A stretch of DNA of 9,754 nt from Candidatus Aminicenantota bacterium (GTDB taxonomy: Bacteria > Acidobacteriota > Aminicenantia > UBA2199). The stretch spans positions 1 through 9,754 of the forward strand of contig JAHELQ010000176.1 in assembly GCA_024644125.1 (NCBI GenBank), read 5' to 3'. The translations under genes were made by a program, and so were the position numbers. Positions 1-7,510 of this stretch are shown here, piece after piece; positions within the stretch are counted from its first letter, which is position 1; each line of letters opens with the position of its first letter. The notes under the pieces were generated by a model that saw only the letters and a list, made by a program, of their open reading frames with translations, made no database searches and was not told the DNA's origin.

Positions 1-78
1 GGAGTTATAGGTAAACGGCGTAGCGGCTAAAATCCCGCCGATATGCTCAAACACAGTGAAGATTCTCTGCCAGTTCAT
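1..78 (-). CDS. Start of an unidentified co-directional gene (partial)
   Basis: An ATG at 76-78 on the minus strand opens a frame that has no stop for 26 codons up to the window edge. The peptide begins MNWQRIFTVFEHIGG and continues to ...FTYNS. The ATG lies only two bases after the stop codon of the SDR gene, which suits translational coupling in an operon. I see no strong Shine-Dalgarno sequence, only a G-rich GGCGGCG stretch inside the end of the SDR gene. Too little is visible to name a family. It does not resemble the start of an NRPS adenylation domain, so it gives no clear partner for the terminal condensation domain of the NRPS. It is probably a real gene because of its spacing and strand, but the evidence is thin. 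Confidence 0.5.
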   Translation of the reverse strand, partial: MNWQRIFTVFEHIGGILAATPFTYNS

Positions 79-80
79 TG

Positions 81-827
81 TCAAAACATAAATTCGCCGC
101 CGTCCACAATCAGTTTTTGTCCATTGATATACCTGGCCTGCGGAGACGCGAGAAAAAAAGCGGCTTCGGCAATCTCTTCCGGGTCCGCCAACCGGTTGAG
201 GGGGATCTCCCGGTTTGCCAGTTCCGCTTCCAAACGGTTGAAAAGATCGAAGCGGCGTTCGGATTCATCGGTCCAGGTGAAACCGGGAATGAGAGAGTTG
301 ACTCTGATTTTCGGTCCCAATTCCATAGCAAGGCATTTGGTCATCACCAGAACTCCGGCTTTCGACGCGCAATAGTTCGCGCCGTTCTTACGCCCTTGAA
401 TTCCGGTTGTCGCACCGATATTGATGATGATGCCTCCGAGCTCTTGCTTCAACATAACGAGAGCCGCTTGTTGGGAGACCAAAAACACCCCTTTCAAGTT
501 GGTATCCACTACCCGGTCCCAATCCTGTTCGCTCATTTCTAAGAGCGGCTTATCGATGTTTTTTCCGGCATTGTTGACCACCACGTCCAGGGAACCGAAA
601 CGTCGAACCGAATCCTGAACCATGAGGGCGACGGCTTCCCGATCAGCCACATCACAACGGTGGAGCGCGGCCTCGCCACCGGCGGCATGAATCTCCTCCA
701 GAGCCTGCCGGGCGGCGGATTCATCATGAAGATAATTCAACACGACATTGTACCCCTGACGGGCAAATTTTATGGCAATGGCGCGGCCGATACCTTTTAC
801 GGCGCCGGTAATTAACGCTGTCGGCAT
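81..827 (-). CDS. SDR-family oxidoreductase, FabG-like, with atypical active site
   Basis: This is a 248-residue classical short-chain dehydrogenase/reductase, probably a cytosolic NADP(H)-dependent ketone/alcohol oxidoreductase. Visible motifs are the cofactor loop TGAVKGIG (residues 7-14), CDV (58-60), NNAG (85-88), the structural Asn110, YxxxK as Y152/K156, PG (181-182) and the C-terminal GQKLIVDGG. The segment after strand 2 (NYLHDE) resembles FabG proteins, which prefer NADPH. The oddity is the catalytic Ser: the position 13 residues before Tyr152, Ser in FabG, is Ala139 (codon at 411-413), followed by Thr140 and Thr141. It starts 9 bases after the upstream stop, with AGGGA just before the ATG, so it is very likely in the same operon as the NRPS. 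It may adjust the oxidation state of a precursor made by its neighbours, or Thr140 may replace the Ser. The family is certain; the substrate is unknown. Confidence 0.93.
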   Translation of the reverse strand: MPTALITGAVKGIGRAIAIKFARQGYNVVLNYLHDESAARQALEEIHAAGGEAALHRCDVADREAVALMVQDSVRRFGSLDVVVNNAGKNIDKPLLEMSEQDWDRVVDTNLKGVFLVSQQAALVMLKQELGGIIINIGATTGIQGRKNGANYCASKAGVLVMTKCLAMELGPKIRVNSLIPGFTWTDESERRFDLFNRLEAELANREIPLNRLADPEEIAEAAFFLASPQARYINGQKLIVDGGEFMF

Positions 828-836
828 ATGAGGTCC

Positions 837-2132
837 CTATTTATCGTTTAATTGTTTAAACACGTGCACCGGATCAGCGGATTTGGGATCAATCACCAGG
901 TCCGGTTGAATCAGCCGGTAGGTATGATCTCGACCTCTACCGCAAGCGAGCATCAACACGACATCCCCTTCTTTAAAGGTCCCGCCGGCCGCCAATTTCA
1001 CCATGCCGGCATATTCAATCAACAACGAGTTTTCCAGATCCGGCCGCAGTGTATAACCCCTCTCGTTCAAAATATCCACTATCGCCTGACCGTCCCGTTT
1101 AACGACGCCAGGTTCCACATCAGTGATGATGCCGTTGTTTTCTTTGAGACAATTATAAAGATCCGGATAATTATTCACCGGATTAGTAGAGTTGAGTGTG
1201 GGCTCGTAGAGATCATCCGGAAATTCCCCGGGGAGATCATCCATTGTCAGCTCAGTCCTTCCTGAATTGTAGGCTTTTGCCATCACATTCATCTCGCCTG
1301 ACTGGATACAAACCACGCGAGGAATATGTTCTTTCTTCTGGAGCCCCAACTTCACCATATTTAGATGTCCTTTGTAAAAACCCAACGGCCCCATACCCGA
1401 AGCGATGGTCTGGACAAAAAAATTACACTCGGGCAATTTTTGCAATTGTTCGTAAGCAACTGTGGCATAAGACTCGGTTCTATCATGAAGCGGCGCAATG
1501 GAGGTCAGGCCATTGGCCCTGGCAAACGCCCTGGCGAAGGGGCCGATCAAGGGGTAGTGGCTATCAACGAAAATTATATGATTATTACTGTTTTTATCAA
1601 TAAAGTCGGTGTTTTTATAAGCGCATTGCCGCGGCATGAAAAGATAGCTGGTCAATCCCAATTGAGCGGCAAAATGAGTATACGCGCGGCCGGTGTTGGC
1701 TGTTGAATAAAATACCAGATTGTCGAGCCCAAGTTCTTTGCAGCGACTGAGAATGATGGATGCTTCGCGATCTTTAAAAGTACCGGTGGGATTTTTTTCA
1801 CTATCCAGTTGGATATAGATTTTCGCCCCGCCAAAACGTTCAGTCAACTCATCCAGCGGTACAACATCACTATCTCCCACTCCCAAAGATACAATATTGT
1901 CTGGATCCTGTAATGGAATCAATGGGAAATTCTTCCATAAATCGTTGCGGTCCGCGGGTTTTCCATCCCAGTGTCCGGCAACGTCATAGGCCAATGGAGC
2001 ACCGCACGATTTACACACTCCCATCATGACATCCAGCCCGAACGACTCACCGCATGCCGGGTTGGAACATTGTTGCGACAGCCGGACTGAACTTCCGGAT
2101 GATTTCCTCTCAAATACATTTTTATTGCTCAT
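837..2132 (-). CDS. Threonine synthase-like PLP-dependent enzyme with zinc ribbon
   Basis: This 431-residue protein belongs to the fold-type II PLP enzymes related to threonine synthase. The N-terminus carries a four-cysteine zinc-ribbon pattern (C22, C27, C40, C43), as in several archaeal/bacterial threonine synthases and the paralogous cysteate synthases. The PLP lysine is K120 in NPTGTFKDRE. STANTGRAY (143-151) matches the substrate-binding loop, and ASGMGPLG (244-251) fits the glycine-rich loop that holds the PLP phosphate. The C-terminal CGRGRDH (397-403) lies where threonine synthases have a TGxGLKD-like segment, which puts Cys397 near the usual Thr. Known relatives perform beta- or gamma-replacement on phosphorylated or acetylated hydroxy-amino acids. 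Its place between a TIM homologue and an SDR behind an NRPS argues for making a special amino acid, not housekeeping threonine. AAGGAG at 2138-2143, five bases from the ATG, fixes the start. The exact reaction cannot be read. Confidence 0.9.
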   Translation of the reverse strand: MSNKNVFERKSSGSSVRLSQQCSNPACGESFGLDVMMGVCKSCGAPLAYDVAGHWDGKPADRNDLWKNFPLIPLQDPDNIVSLGVGDSDVVPLDELTERFGGAKIYIQLDSEKNPTGTFKDREASIILSRCKELGLDNLVFYSTANTGRAYTHFAAQLGLTSYLFMPRQCAYKNTDFIDKNSNNHIIFVDSHYPLIGPFARAFARANGLTSIAPLHDRTESYATVAYEQLQKLPECNFFVQTIASGMGPLGFYKGHLNMVKLGLQKKEHIPRVVCIQSGEMNVMAKAYNSGRTELTMDDLPGEFPDDLYEPTLNSTNPVNNYPDLYNCLKENNGIITDVEPGVVKRDGQAIVDILNERGYTLRPDLENSLLIEYAGMVKLAAGGTFKEGDVVLMLACGRGRDHTYRLIQPDLVIDPKSADPVHVFKQLNDK

Positions 2133-2175
2133 TTGGTCTCCTTTTCAAATTGTTTCAAGAACAAAAAACTAAATG

Positions 2176-2823
2176 CTAAACCAGCGCCGGTATAGGTACC
2201 AGCATCCGTTTCAGCGCAGCCAATGGAGTTGCAGACTTCACAACTACGCTGGATATCAGGACACCGGCCCCTCCCCGCAGGACAACACACCGGATATCAT
2301 CCGAACCTTTTATGCCGCCGCCAAACAACAAGCGGTTGTCGATACGCGCCACGGCGTCGGAAACCAATTCAGGACAAAATGTCGCAAAAGATACAGGTTT
2401 CCCGATCAACGCTTCGTTTTCGATAGCGACATAATCCGGATTGTATTTCTCATTCAATCGCGCTGCCTCGTCGATACTGGTAGAACAGATCATCACTTCC
2501 AGATCACATTCGCCAATCTTCGCCATCGTTTCGTCCAGTTGGGACGGGGTCGCTTTTTTTTCCGGGTGGTTCAAGATAATGCCACGGGCGCCCAAATCTC
2601 CATAATGACAATCACCATAAGAGCCGCAATCCTGAATAAACAACGGCAAATCCGTTTCTCTGGATAAAACGGGAACATCCTGAGGCTGAACGGCGAGAGC
2701 GATATCGAACGATTCCCTGGTTTCGTCATCCAATTGTTGCAGTTGTTTGGCTAAACCAAGAGCGTCGGCTCCACAAATTACCTTAAAGTTCAATAGAATT
2801 AATGTTTTGGATAAAAGTCCCAT
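2176..2823 (-). CDS. Archaeal-type triosephosphate isomerase homologue lacking catalytic His
   Basis: This 215-residue protein has the pattern of the short archaeal TIM family: LNFK near the N-terminus (N12, K14), AVQPQDV (44-50), ILNHPEKK (83-90), PDYVAIENEALIG (129-141), GGGIK (168-172) and GVLISSVVVKS (187-197). The TIM lysine (K14) and the general-base glutamate (E135 in VAIE) are kept, as are both glycine-rich phosphate-binding loops. The electrophilic His, which follows Gln in the archaeal FAQH motif, is replaced by Asp65 (IQDCGS), and the loop 4/helix 4 region after it is about nine residues shorter than in the archaeal enzymes I recall. It is therefore unlikely to be a normal glycolytic TIM. 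It more likely acts on another phosphorylated or small-sugar substrate in the cluster. AAGGAG at 2829-2834 precedes the ATG. It follows the NRPS stop by 31 bases and precedes the PLP-enzyme gene by 43. Confidence 0.8.
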   Translation of the reverse strand: MGLLSKTLILLNFKVICGADALGLAKQLQQLDDETRESFDIALAVQPQDVPVLSRETDLPLFIQDCGSYGDCHYGDLGARGIILNHPEKKATPSQLDETMAKIGECDLEVMICSTSIDEAARLNEKYNPDYVAIENEALIGKPVSFATFCPELVSDAVARIDNRLLFGGGIKGSDDIRCVVLRGGAGVLISSVVVKSATPLAALKRMLVPIPALV

Positions 2824-2854
2824 GATCTCTCCTTTTTTAGGGTGGTTTGTAAGA

Positions 2855-5800
2855 TTAAAAATTCATGTCCCAGGAATCGACGGAAAACTTGTTTTCTACC
2901 GAGAGGGAATCGGCTACAAGCTTGTCCAGACAAATTTCTGGTTCCTCGATCACCCGGCGCAAGATGCGAATCAATTCCTCGCCGATGGTCATGATGGTTC
3001 CCCGGGTGAAGAGATCGCTATTGTAAAGGATTGTATACTTCAAACCATCGGTTGCATGTTCAAACAAAAATACCAGGTCAAACGTGCTTATTTCGAAATC
3101 AAGATCAATAGGTTCGACAGCGAAATCTGTTTGGCGATCGAGAATTCCCAGGGTATCAAAACTCTGCAACGCCAGCACCACATCGAATAGGGGATTTCTG
3201 CCGGAATCTCTACGAATCCCAAGATCATCCACCAATTGGTCGAAAGGGTAGATTTGATGAGCGTAAGCTTCGAGAGTCAACTCCTTCACGTTTTGAAGCA
3301 ACACGTCAAAACGCTCATTTTCCTCGAACCTCGTTCGCAAGGCCAGCGTATTGACATAAAATCCGATTTGATCGATCAAATCTTCATGTTGACGGCCGGC
3401 GATGGGTGATCCAATGACAAAGTCGGTGTCTCCAGTGTAGGAATAGAGCAAGGCATTGGTAATGGCAAGCAAAACCATAAACAAACTCGTTCCATAAGAC
3501 CGGCAGAACAGGTCTAATTCCTGTGTGATATCAGATTGGAATTCAAACGGAACACGCATACCATGAAACGTTTTGACCTGCGGACGGGGAAAATCTGTAG
3601 GAATATTGGATTCTGGGATTCCGCCGGCAAATCGATCGACCCAATATCGGCGATGTTTCAACAGGGTTGGCTCGGAAAGCTGTTGGAGATGCCAGGCGCT
3701 ATAATCTTTATATTGCACGTTGAGTGGAGGTAGCGAGGCCGCTTCGCCATTATTCAAGCCATAATAGAGGGTGAACAACTCCTTCACCAGTACCTGGATC
3801 GACCAACCATCGGCAATTATATGATGCAGAGTGCAAACGAAAATATATTCTTCGTCTTTTGTCCAGATGAATAAAGCCCTGATAAGCGGAGCGTTTTTTA
3901 GATCGAATGCCTCCGCGGCTGCGAGTTTTGCAGTTTGTTTAGCCATGGATTCGGGATGTATCTCAGCTCTATAATCGTGTATCGGTATACTAAAATCTAT
4001 AGCATCGGCATCAAAAATTTTCTGGCAAGTGCCATCGCCCACTTGAACGAATCCTGTCCGCAATATTTCATGCCGCTCGACGAGTGACAGAAAAGACTTT
4101 TCCAACGCGTCGCATTGGAGTTGCCCTGAAAACCTGAACACTCCGGTCATATTGTACGCCACATGGTTGTCTTCCATTTGATGGATGATCCATAATCGCT
4201 TTTGGGCATTGGACATTGGATAATATTCCTTCTTTTCCACCGGCTCGATGGGGCGGTGGGCAACGTGAGAGCGACCTCGAATCATTTCCGCCATATCCAT
4301 CAGGCGGGGGTATTTAAATATCTCGTTAAGAGAGAATATCACTCCCATTTTTTTGTGAATCCTAACGGATAGAACCGTCGCTTTGATAGAATGACCCCCA
4401 AGATGGAAAAAATCCGATTGTCTGACAATATCATTTATTTTAACTGCCAACACACTGGCCCATATTTCGGCCAATTGAAATTCCAACTTACTATCGACCG
4501 GCGCGGCGCCTTTTAGCCCGGAATCACACCGCGGGACAGGAAGAGCATGCCGGTCCATTTTTCCGGAAACGTTCAAGGGGATAGACTGAATGGCGATAAA
4601 ATACCTGGGCACCATATATTCCGGCAACCGGCGTAGCATGTACTCTCTGATTGACTGCTCAGAAATACTTTCCCCGGATCGGGGTACGATATACGCGCAT
4701 AAAAATTCCCCATGCGTGTCATTCTCGTGCACAACCGCCACACATTCTTTTATATCAGGTAACCGCATGAGATGTTCCTCGATCTCTTTTAATTCTATGC
4801 GGAGCCCACGTATCTTCACCTGGTGATCGATTCTTCCGAGATGTTCCAATTGCCCGTCCAAAGTCCATTTTCCAAGATCGCCGGTACAATATACCCGGAC
4901 CGGATCACGCCGGAAGCAATACCCAGGCAAATCATAATATTTCCCCGATGTGAGTTCCGGGCGGTTTAGATAGCCGCGGGCCAGTCCCGCCCCTGCGATA
5001 CATATTTCTCCGGGTACTCCTGCCGGCACAATTCTTCCCCAATGATCCACGACAAAAATCCGCGTATTGGCTATGGGCTTGCCGATTGTGATCGTTTTTT
5101 TGTTTTGCTGATGCCGGTTCAACGTCGAAAGCACCGCCGCCTCGGTCACCCCATATTCATTGACCAATTCGAGCGAGGGATTCTTCTGTCTGGCGAGATC
5201 GATCAAAGAACTGGTAATGACATCGCCAGCAAGCACCACTACGCTCAATGACCGAGCTACGGCATGCTCGATATTTTCCATTATTGCCGCAAAAAGGGAC
5301 GGCACGCAGATAAAATGGTTCACCCAGATTTTTTTTATCGCAGATAACACCGCTCCCAGATCCCGGGGACCATCAGGTCCGGCGAACACCTGCTTGCAAC
5401 CGGACACCAGCGGCGTGAAAAAACTCGCCACAAATCCATCGAACGTAAAAGTAAACAATTGCAAAGTTGCATCCAGTTCATCGAGCCGGTATTCGTTTTT
5501 TCGAAAAACCAACATATTGACGGCGTTTTTATGTTCCACGGCAACGCCTTTCGGCGAGCCAGTCGTACCTGATGTGTAGATGACATAGGCCATAAAGCTA
5601 GCAGGAACTGCGGGCCATTCCCTCGCGATCCAATCAGGTGAATTCAAAATCCCTGCGACCTCGACCATCCGTTCATCCGACCCAAAATCACCAGGGCCGG
5701 TAAGGCAGAGGGAAGCGTTGCTATCATTCAGCAAAAAACGGATCCGCTCCGTGGGATAAGCAGAATCCAGAGGCAAATAGGCGCAGCCTGCCATCATCAC

Positions 5801-7399
5801 TCCCACGATTGCGGCAGCCAATCCAATGGATTGCGGCATCATGACGCACACGATGCCCTCTTCGACCACGCCCCGACTCCGCAGTGCGACCGCTATTTTA
5901 TTTGCCGTGGTAGTCAATCCCCGGAAAGTAACCTGGGAATTGTCCGGCATTTCGACAAGAGCGACTCGATGGGGATGCGCATTTGCCTTTAGGTCAACCA
6001 GATCGACAATGGACATATCTTCAAAATATGGAGCAGTCGAACCATTCGCATATTCAAGAACACGATTCATTTCATCGCAGCTCAGAAGAGCGAGATCTCC
6101 GACTCGTCCGTCTGGTTTTGCAAGGATACTATGAAGCACAGACTCCAGAGCTCCTGATAGTTGGAAAGCGATGCTCTCTTCGATAGTCGCGGGATTGTAT
6201 AGAAAATCGATTTCAATCGCGCCGGGCCGCAAAGCGATCCCCAGGGTCACATCATAATTGGTTACCGACCGGTTGCCAAATGAGCCGACTAAAAGCGGCC
6301 CGGCCAGGTTTTCCAAACGTGAAACCAATGGATAATTTTCCACCACGATTAAAGTGTCGAATAAATCCGCCTTCGGATCAACCCCCGCCCACTGACGAAT
6401 ATCAATGAGGGGCGCGGTGGCAAATTCCTCGCGTTCTTGCAAATGAACCTGAAGGGAGCGTAGCACTCCGATCAAATTATCCTCGGGACCTGCGGCCACG
6501 CGCAATGGTACGGTATTGACCAATAGTCCCACAATTTCCCCGATCCCATCCACTGGCGCGTGCCGGCCCGACACAGTAGTTCCAAAAAGCGCATCCGCTG
6601 AACGCGTAACCCCCTGAAGCAGTAGTCCCCAGGCTGAATAAAACAAAGCGGCGGGGGTTATTTTAAGCGCCCGGCAAAACGCGTCGATTTGACCAGTCAT
6701 CACCTCCGGCAATAGATAACGAACACTCCGGCCACCGGAATTCATGCCACTTGAAATTTTTTTCATGGGCAGGGCGACATTGCCGGACAATCCGATTAAA
6801 TAAGTGGTCCAAAATCCCTTGATTCTATCGGTATTTTGCGTTTTAAGCCATGATATATAGGTTTTGAAGGCCGGCCTGCGACAGGGCGGGAACTCTTTTC
6901 CCAACGCCAGAGCTTCATATGTGTCAAAAAATTCCTTTAATATTATTCCATTACTCCAGCCGTCGTAGAGAATATGATGGTTGGTGACGATCATCTCGAA
7001 GTGGGAACGGTCAAGCTTGCACAGACTCACCCGGAACGGCACTTCCAACAGATCCAATCCCTTCAGCCGCTGTGAATCCCGTTCCCGCTGAAGATCTTTC
7101 TCCCGGTGCGTTGAACGGCACAAGTCGTTGAAGTTCGGTTCGATCCTGTGATTTTTCACTACAATCTGAATAGGCCGCGCGACTCCCTCCCAACGGAACA
7201 CAGTCCTCAACACTTCATTACCGGCAATCACCCGGTTCCAGCTTTCGGTAAACCAATTTATATCGATCTCTCCAGTTATTCCAATGCATAATTGCTCGAC
7301 ATATCGATCGCTACCGCCGGTCTCCAGCGAGTGGAACAACATCCCCTCTTGCAAGGGAGTCAACGGATAAATATCTTCTACAACGGATGGGTCTAGCAC
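2855..7399 (-). CDS. Nonribosomal peptide synthetase, C-A-PCP-C
   Basis: This 1514-residue cytosolic megasynthetase adds one amino acid and carries an extra condensation domain. Domains in order are C (about 1-440; HHILYDG at 141-147), A (about 462-955; TSGTTGSPKG, EYGVTE, TGDLGKW, GRIDHQVKIRG, Lys947), PCP (about 968-1042; Ser1004 in LGGHS) and C (about 1056-1495; HHIIADG at 1192-1198). All core catalytic residues are present. There is no epimerization, methylation or thioesterase domain. The start is GTG (7397-7399) with AGGTGA four bases upstream; the frame stays open upstream for about 14 codons but offers no better start. The first C domain begins with DIYPLTPLQEGMLFH, as in C domains that accept a D-residue from a separate upstream protein. 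The terminal C domain has no partner in the window. The product cannot be named; I estimate one incorporated residue, possibly aromatic. Confidence 0.97.
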   Translation of the reverse strand: MLDPSVVEDIYPLTPLQEGMLFHSLETGGSDRYVEQLCIGITGEIDINWFTESWNRVIAGNEVLRTVFRWEGVARPIQIVVKNHRIEPNFNDLCRSTHREKDLQRERDSQRLKGLDLLEVPFRVSLCKLDRSHFEMIVTNHHILYDGWSNGIILKEFFDTYEALALGKEFPPCRRPAFKTYISWLKTQNTDRIKGFWTTYLIGLSGNVALPMKKISSGMNSGGRSVRYLLPEVMTGQIDAFCRALKITPAALFYSAWGLLLQGVTRSADALFGTTVSGRHAPVDGIGEIVGLLVNTVPLRVAAGPEDNLIGVLRSLQVHLQEREEFATAPLIDIRQWAGVDPKADLFDTLIVVENYPLVSRLENLAGPLLVGSFGNRSVTNYDVTLGIALRPGAIEIDFLYNPATIEESIAFQLSGALESVLHSILAKPDGRVGDLALLSCDEMNRVLEYANGSTAPYFEDMSIVDLVDLKANAHPHRVALVEMPDNSQVTFRGLTTTANKIAVALRSRGVVEEGIVCVMMPQSIGLAAAIVGVMMAGCAYLPLDSAYPTERIRFLLNDSNASLCLTGPGDFGSDERMVEVAGILNSPDWIAREWPAVPASFMAYVIYTSGTTGSPKGVAVEHKNAVNMLVFRKNEYRLDELDATLQLFTFTFDGFVASFFTPLVSGCKQVFAGPDGPRDLGAVLSAIKKIWVNHFICVPSLFAAIMENIEHAVARSLSVVVLAGDVITSSLIDLARQKNPSLELVNEYGVTEAAVLSTLNRHQQNKKTITIGKPIANTRIFVVDHWGRIVPAGVPGEICIAGAGLARGYLNRPELTSGKYYDLPGYCFRRDPVRVYCTGDLGKWTLDGQLEHLGRIDHQVKIRGLRIELKEIEEHLMRLPDIKECVAVVHENDTHGEFLCAYIVPRSGESISEQSIREYMLRRLPEYMVPRYFIAIQSIPLNVSGKMDRHALPVPRCDSGLKGAAPVDSKLEFQLAEIWASVLAVKINDIVRQSDFFHLGGHSIKATVLSVRIHKKMGVIFSLNEIFKYPRLMDMAEMIRGRSHVAHRPIEPVEKKEYYPMSNAQKRLWIIHQMEDNHVAYNMTGVFRFSGQLQCDALEKSFLSLVERHEILRTGFVQVGDGTCQKIFDADAIDFSIPIHDYRAEIHPESMAKQTAKLAAAEAFDLKNAPLIRALFIWTKDEEYIFVCTLHHIIADGWSIQVLVKELFTLYYGLNNGEAASLPPLNVQYKDYSAWHLQQLSEPTLLKHRRYWVDRFAGGIPESNIPTDFPRPQVKTFHGMRVPFEFQSDITQELDLFCRSYGTSLFMVLLAITNALLYSYTGDTDFVIGSPIAGRQHEDLIDQIGFYVNTLALRTRFEENERFDVLLQNVKELTLEAYAHQIYPFDQLVDDLGIRRDSGRNPLFDVVLALQSFDTLGILDRQTDFAVEPIDLDFEISTFDLVFLFEHATDGLKYTILYNSDLFTRGTIMTIGEELIRILRRVIEEPEICLDKLVADSLSVENKFSVDSWDMNF
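2915..4234 (-). other. NRPS C-terminal condensation domain, LCL-like
   Basis: Residues about 1056-1495. It opens with YYPMSNAQKRLW and carries HHIIADG (1192-1198), so it looks active and of the LCL type. After it only a tail of about 20 residues remains, ending in WDMNF. No adenylation, carrier or thioesterase domain follows. It must pass the chain to an acceptor on another protein or to a free amine; which of the two cannot be decided from this window. Confidence 0.9.
4274..4498 (-). other. NRPS peptidyl carrier protein domain
   Basis: Residues about 968-1042. DFFHLGGHSIKA contains Ser1004 (codon 4388-4390), the site for 4'-phosphopantetheine attachment. There is one carrier only, so the protein holds a single intermediate. 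The LGGHS form fits a carrier followed by a C domain; carriers before E domains more often have LGGDS. That agrees with the absence of an E domain here. Confidence 0.95.
4535..6016 (-). other. NRPS adenylation domain, predicted aromatic-like specificity
   Basis: Residues about 462-955 of the NRPS, with all core motifs from A2 (AYLPLDSAYPTERI) to A10 (NVSGKMDR, Lys947). Aligned by eye to the GrsA phenylalanine domain, the ten pocket positions read D654, G655, A658, I697, V722, A724, E748, V756, L757, K947. The closest code I recall is the Tyr code DGTITAEVAK of fengycin-type synthetases, matching seven of ten positions. Asp654 and Lys947 indicate an ordinary alpha-amino acid. The substrate call is tentative; the domain call is firm. 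Confidence 0.9.
6080..7399 (-). other. NRPS first condensation domain, likely DCL type with COM-acceptor start
   Basis: Residues 1-440 of the NRPS. The catalytic motif HHILYDG is intact (His142, Asp146). The N-terminal stretch LDPSVVEDIYPLTPLQEGM resembles the short communication-mediating acceptor helix plus C1 motif of proteins such as SrfA-C and TycB, which receive a D-aminoacyl or D-peptidyl chain from a separate synthetase ending in an epimerization domain. The second C domain of the same protein instead has the NAQKRLW form of C1 typical of LCL domains. The subtype call is from memory of motifs, not phylogeny. Confidence 0.7.
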
Positions 7400-7403
7400 G
7401 TAG

Positions 7404-7409
7404 TCACCT
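7404..7409 (-). promoter_or_regulatory. Ribosome binding site deciding the GTG start of the NRPS
   Basis: AGGTGA on the minus strand lies four bases before the GTG at 7397-7399. No in-frame ATG is available nearby upstream, and the conserved C1 motif begins at residue 10. This site therefore supports GTG as the start. Confidence 0.6.
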
Positions 7410-7455
7410 ATATTTCCTAAATTACAAATTAGAAAAATAATCGAAACGGAGTGGA

Positions 7456-7461
7456 ATTATA
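7456..7461 (-). promoter_or_regulatory. Possible -10 box for the NRPS operon
   Basis: The minus strand reads TATAAT exactly, in an AT-rich stretch about 57 bases upstream of the NRPS start and downstream of the exporter's likely terminator. At a 17-base spacing the -35 position reads CTCCTC, which is a poor match. The promoter call therefore rests on the -10 match and position alone. I see no clear operator or riboswitch in 7400-7510. Confidence 0.3.
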
Positions 7462-7510
7462 TTGTGGTTTTTATTCCAGAGGAGTTACCGGGTCACAATA
7501 GCGGTTCGAT

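Noticed and set aside
78..542. Open frame of 154 codons on the plus strand
   Set aside because: It is antisense to the SDR gene, which has full family motifs; the plus-strand peptide shows no recognisable domain.
852..1603. Overlapping plus-strand open frames (852-1265 and 1196-1603)
   Set aside because: Antisense to the PLP enzyme, mutually overlapping, with no motifs and no ribosome binding sites.
2173..2667. Open frame of 164 codons on the plus strand
   Set aside because: Antisense to the TIM homologue; its Arg/His/Gln-rich composition is typical of a shadow frame.
2176..2823. Ordinary glycolytic triosephosphate isomerase
   Set aside because: The catalytic His is absent, the following loop is shortened, and the gene lies inside an NRPS operon.
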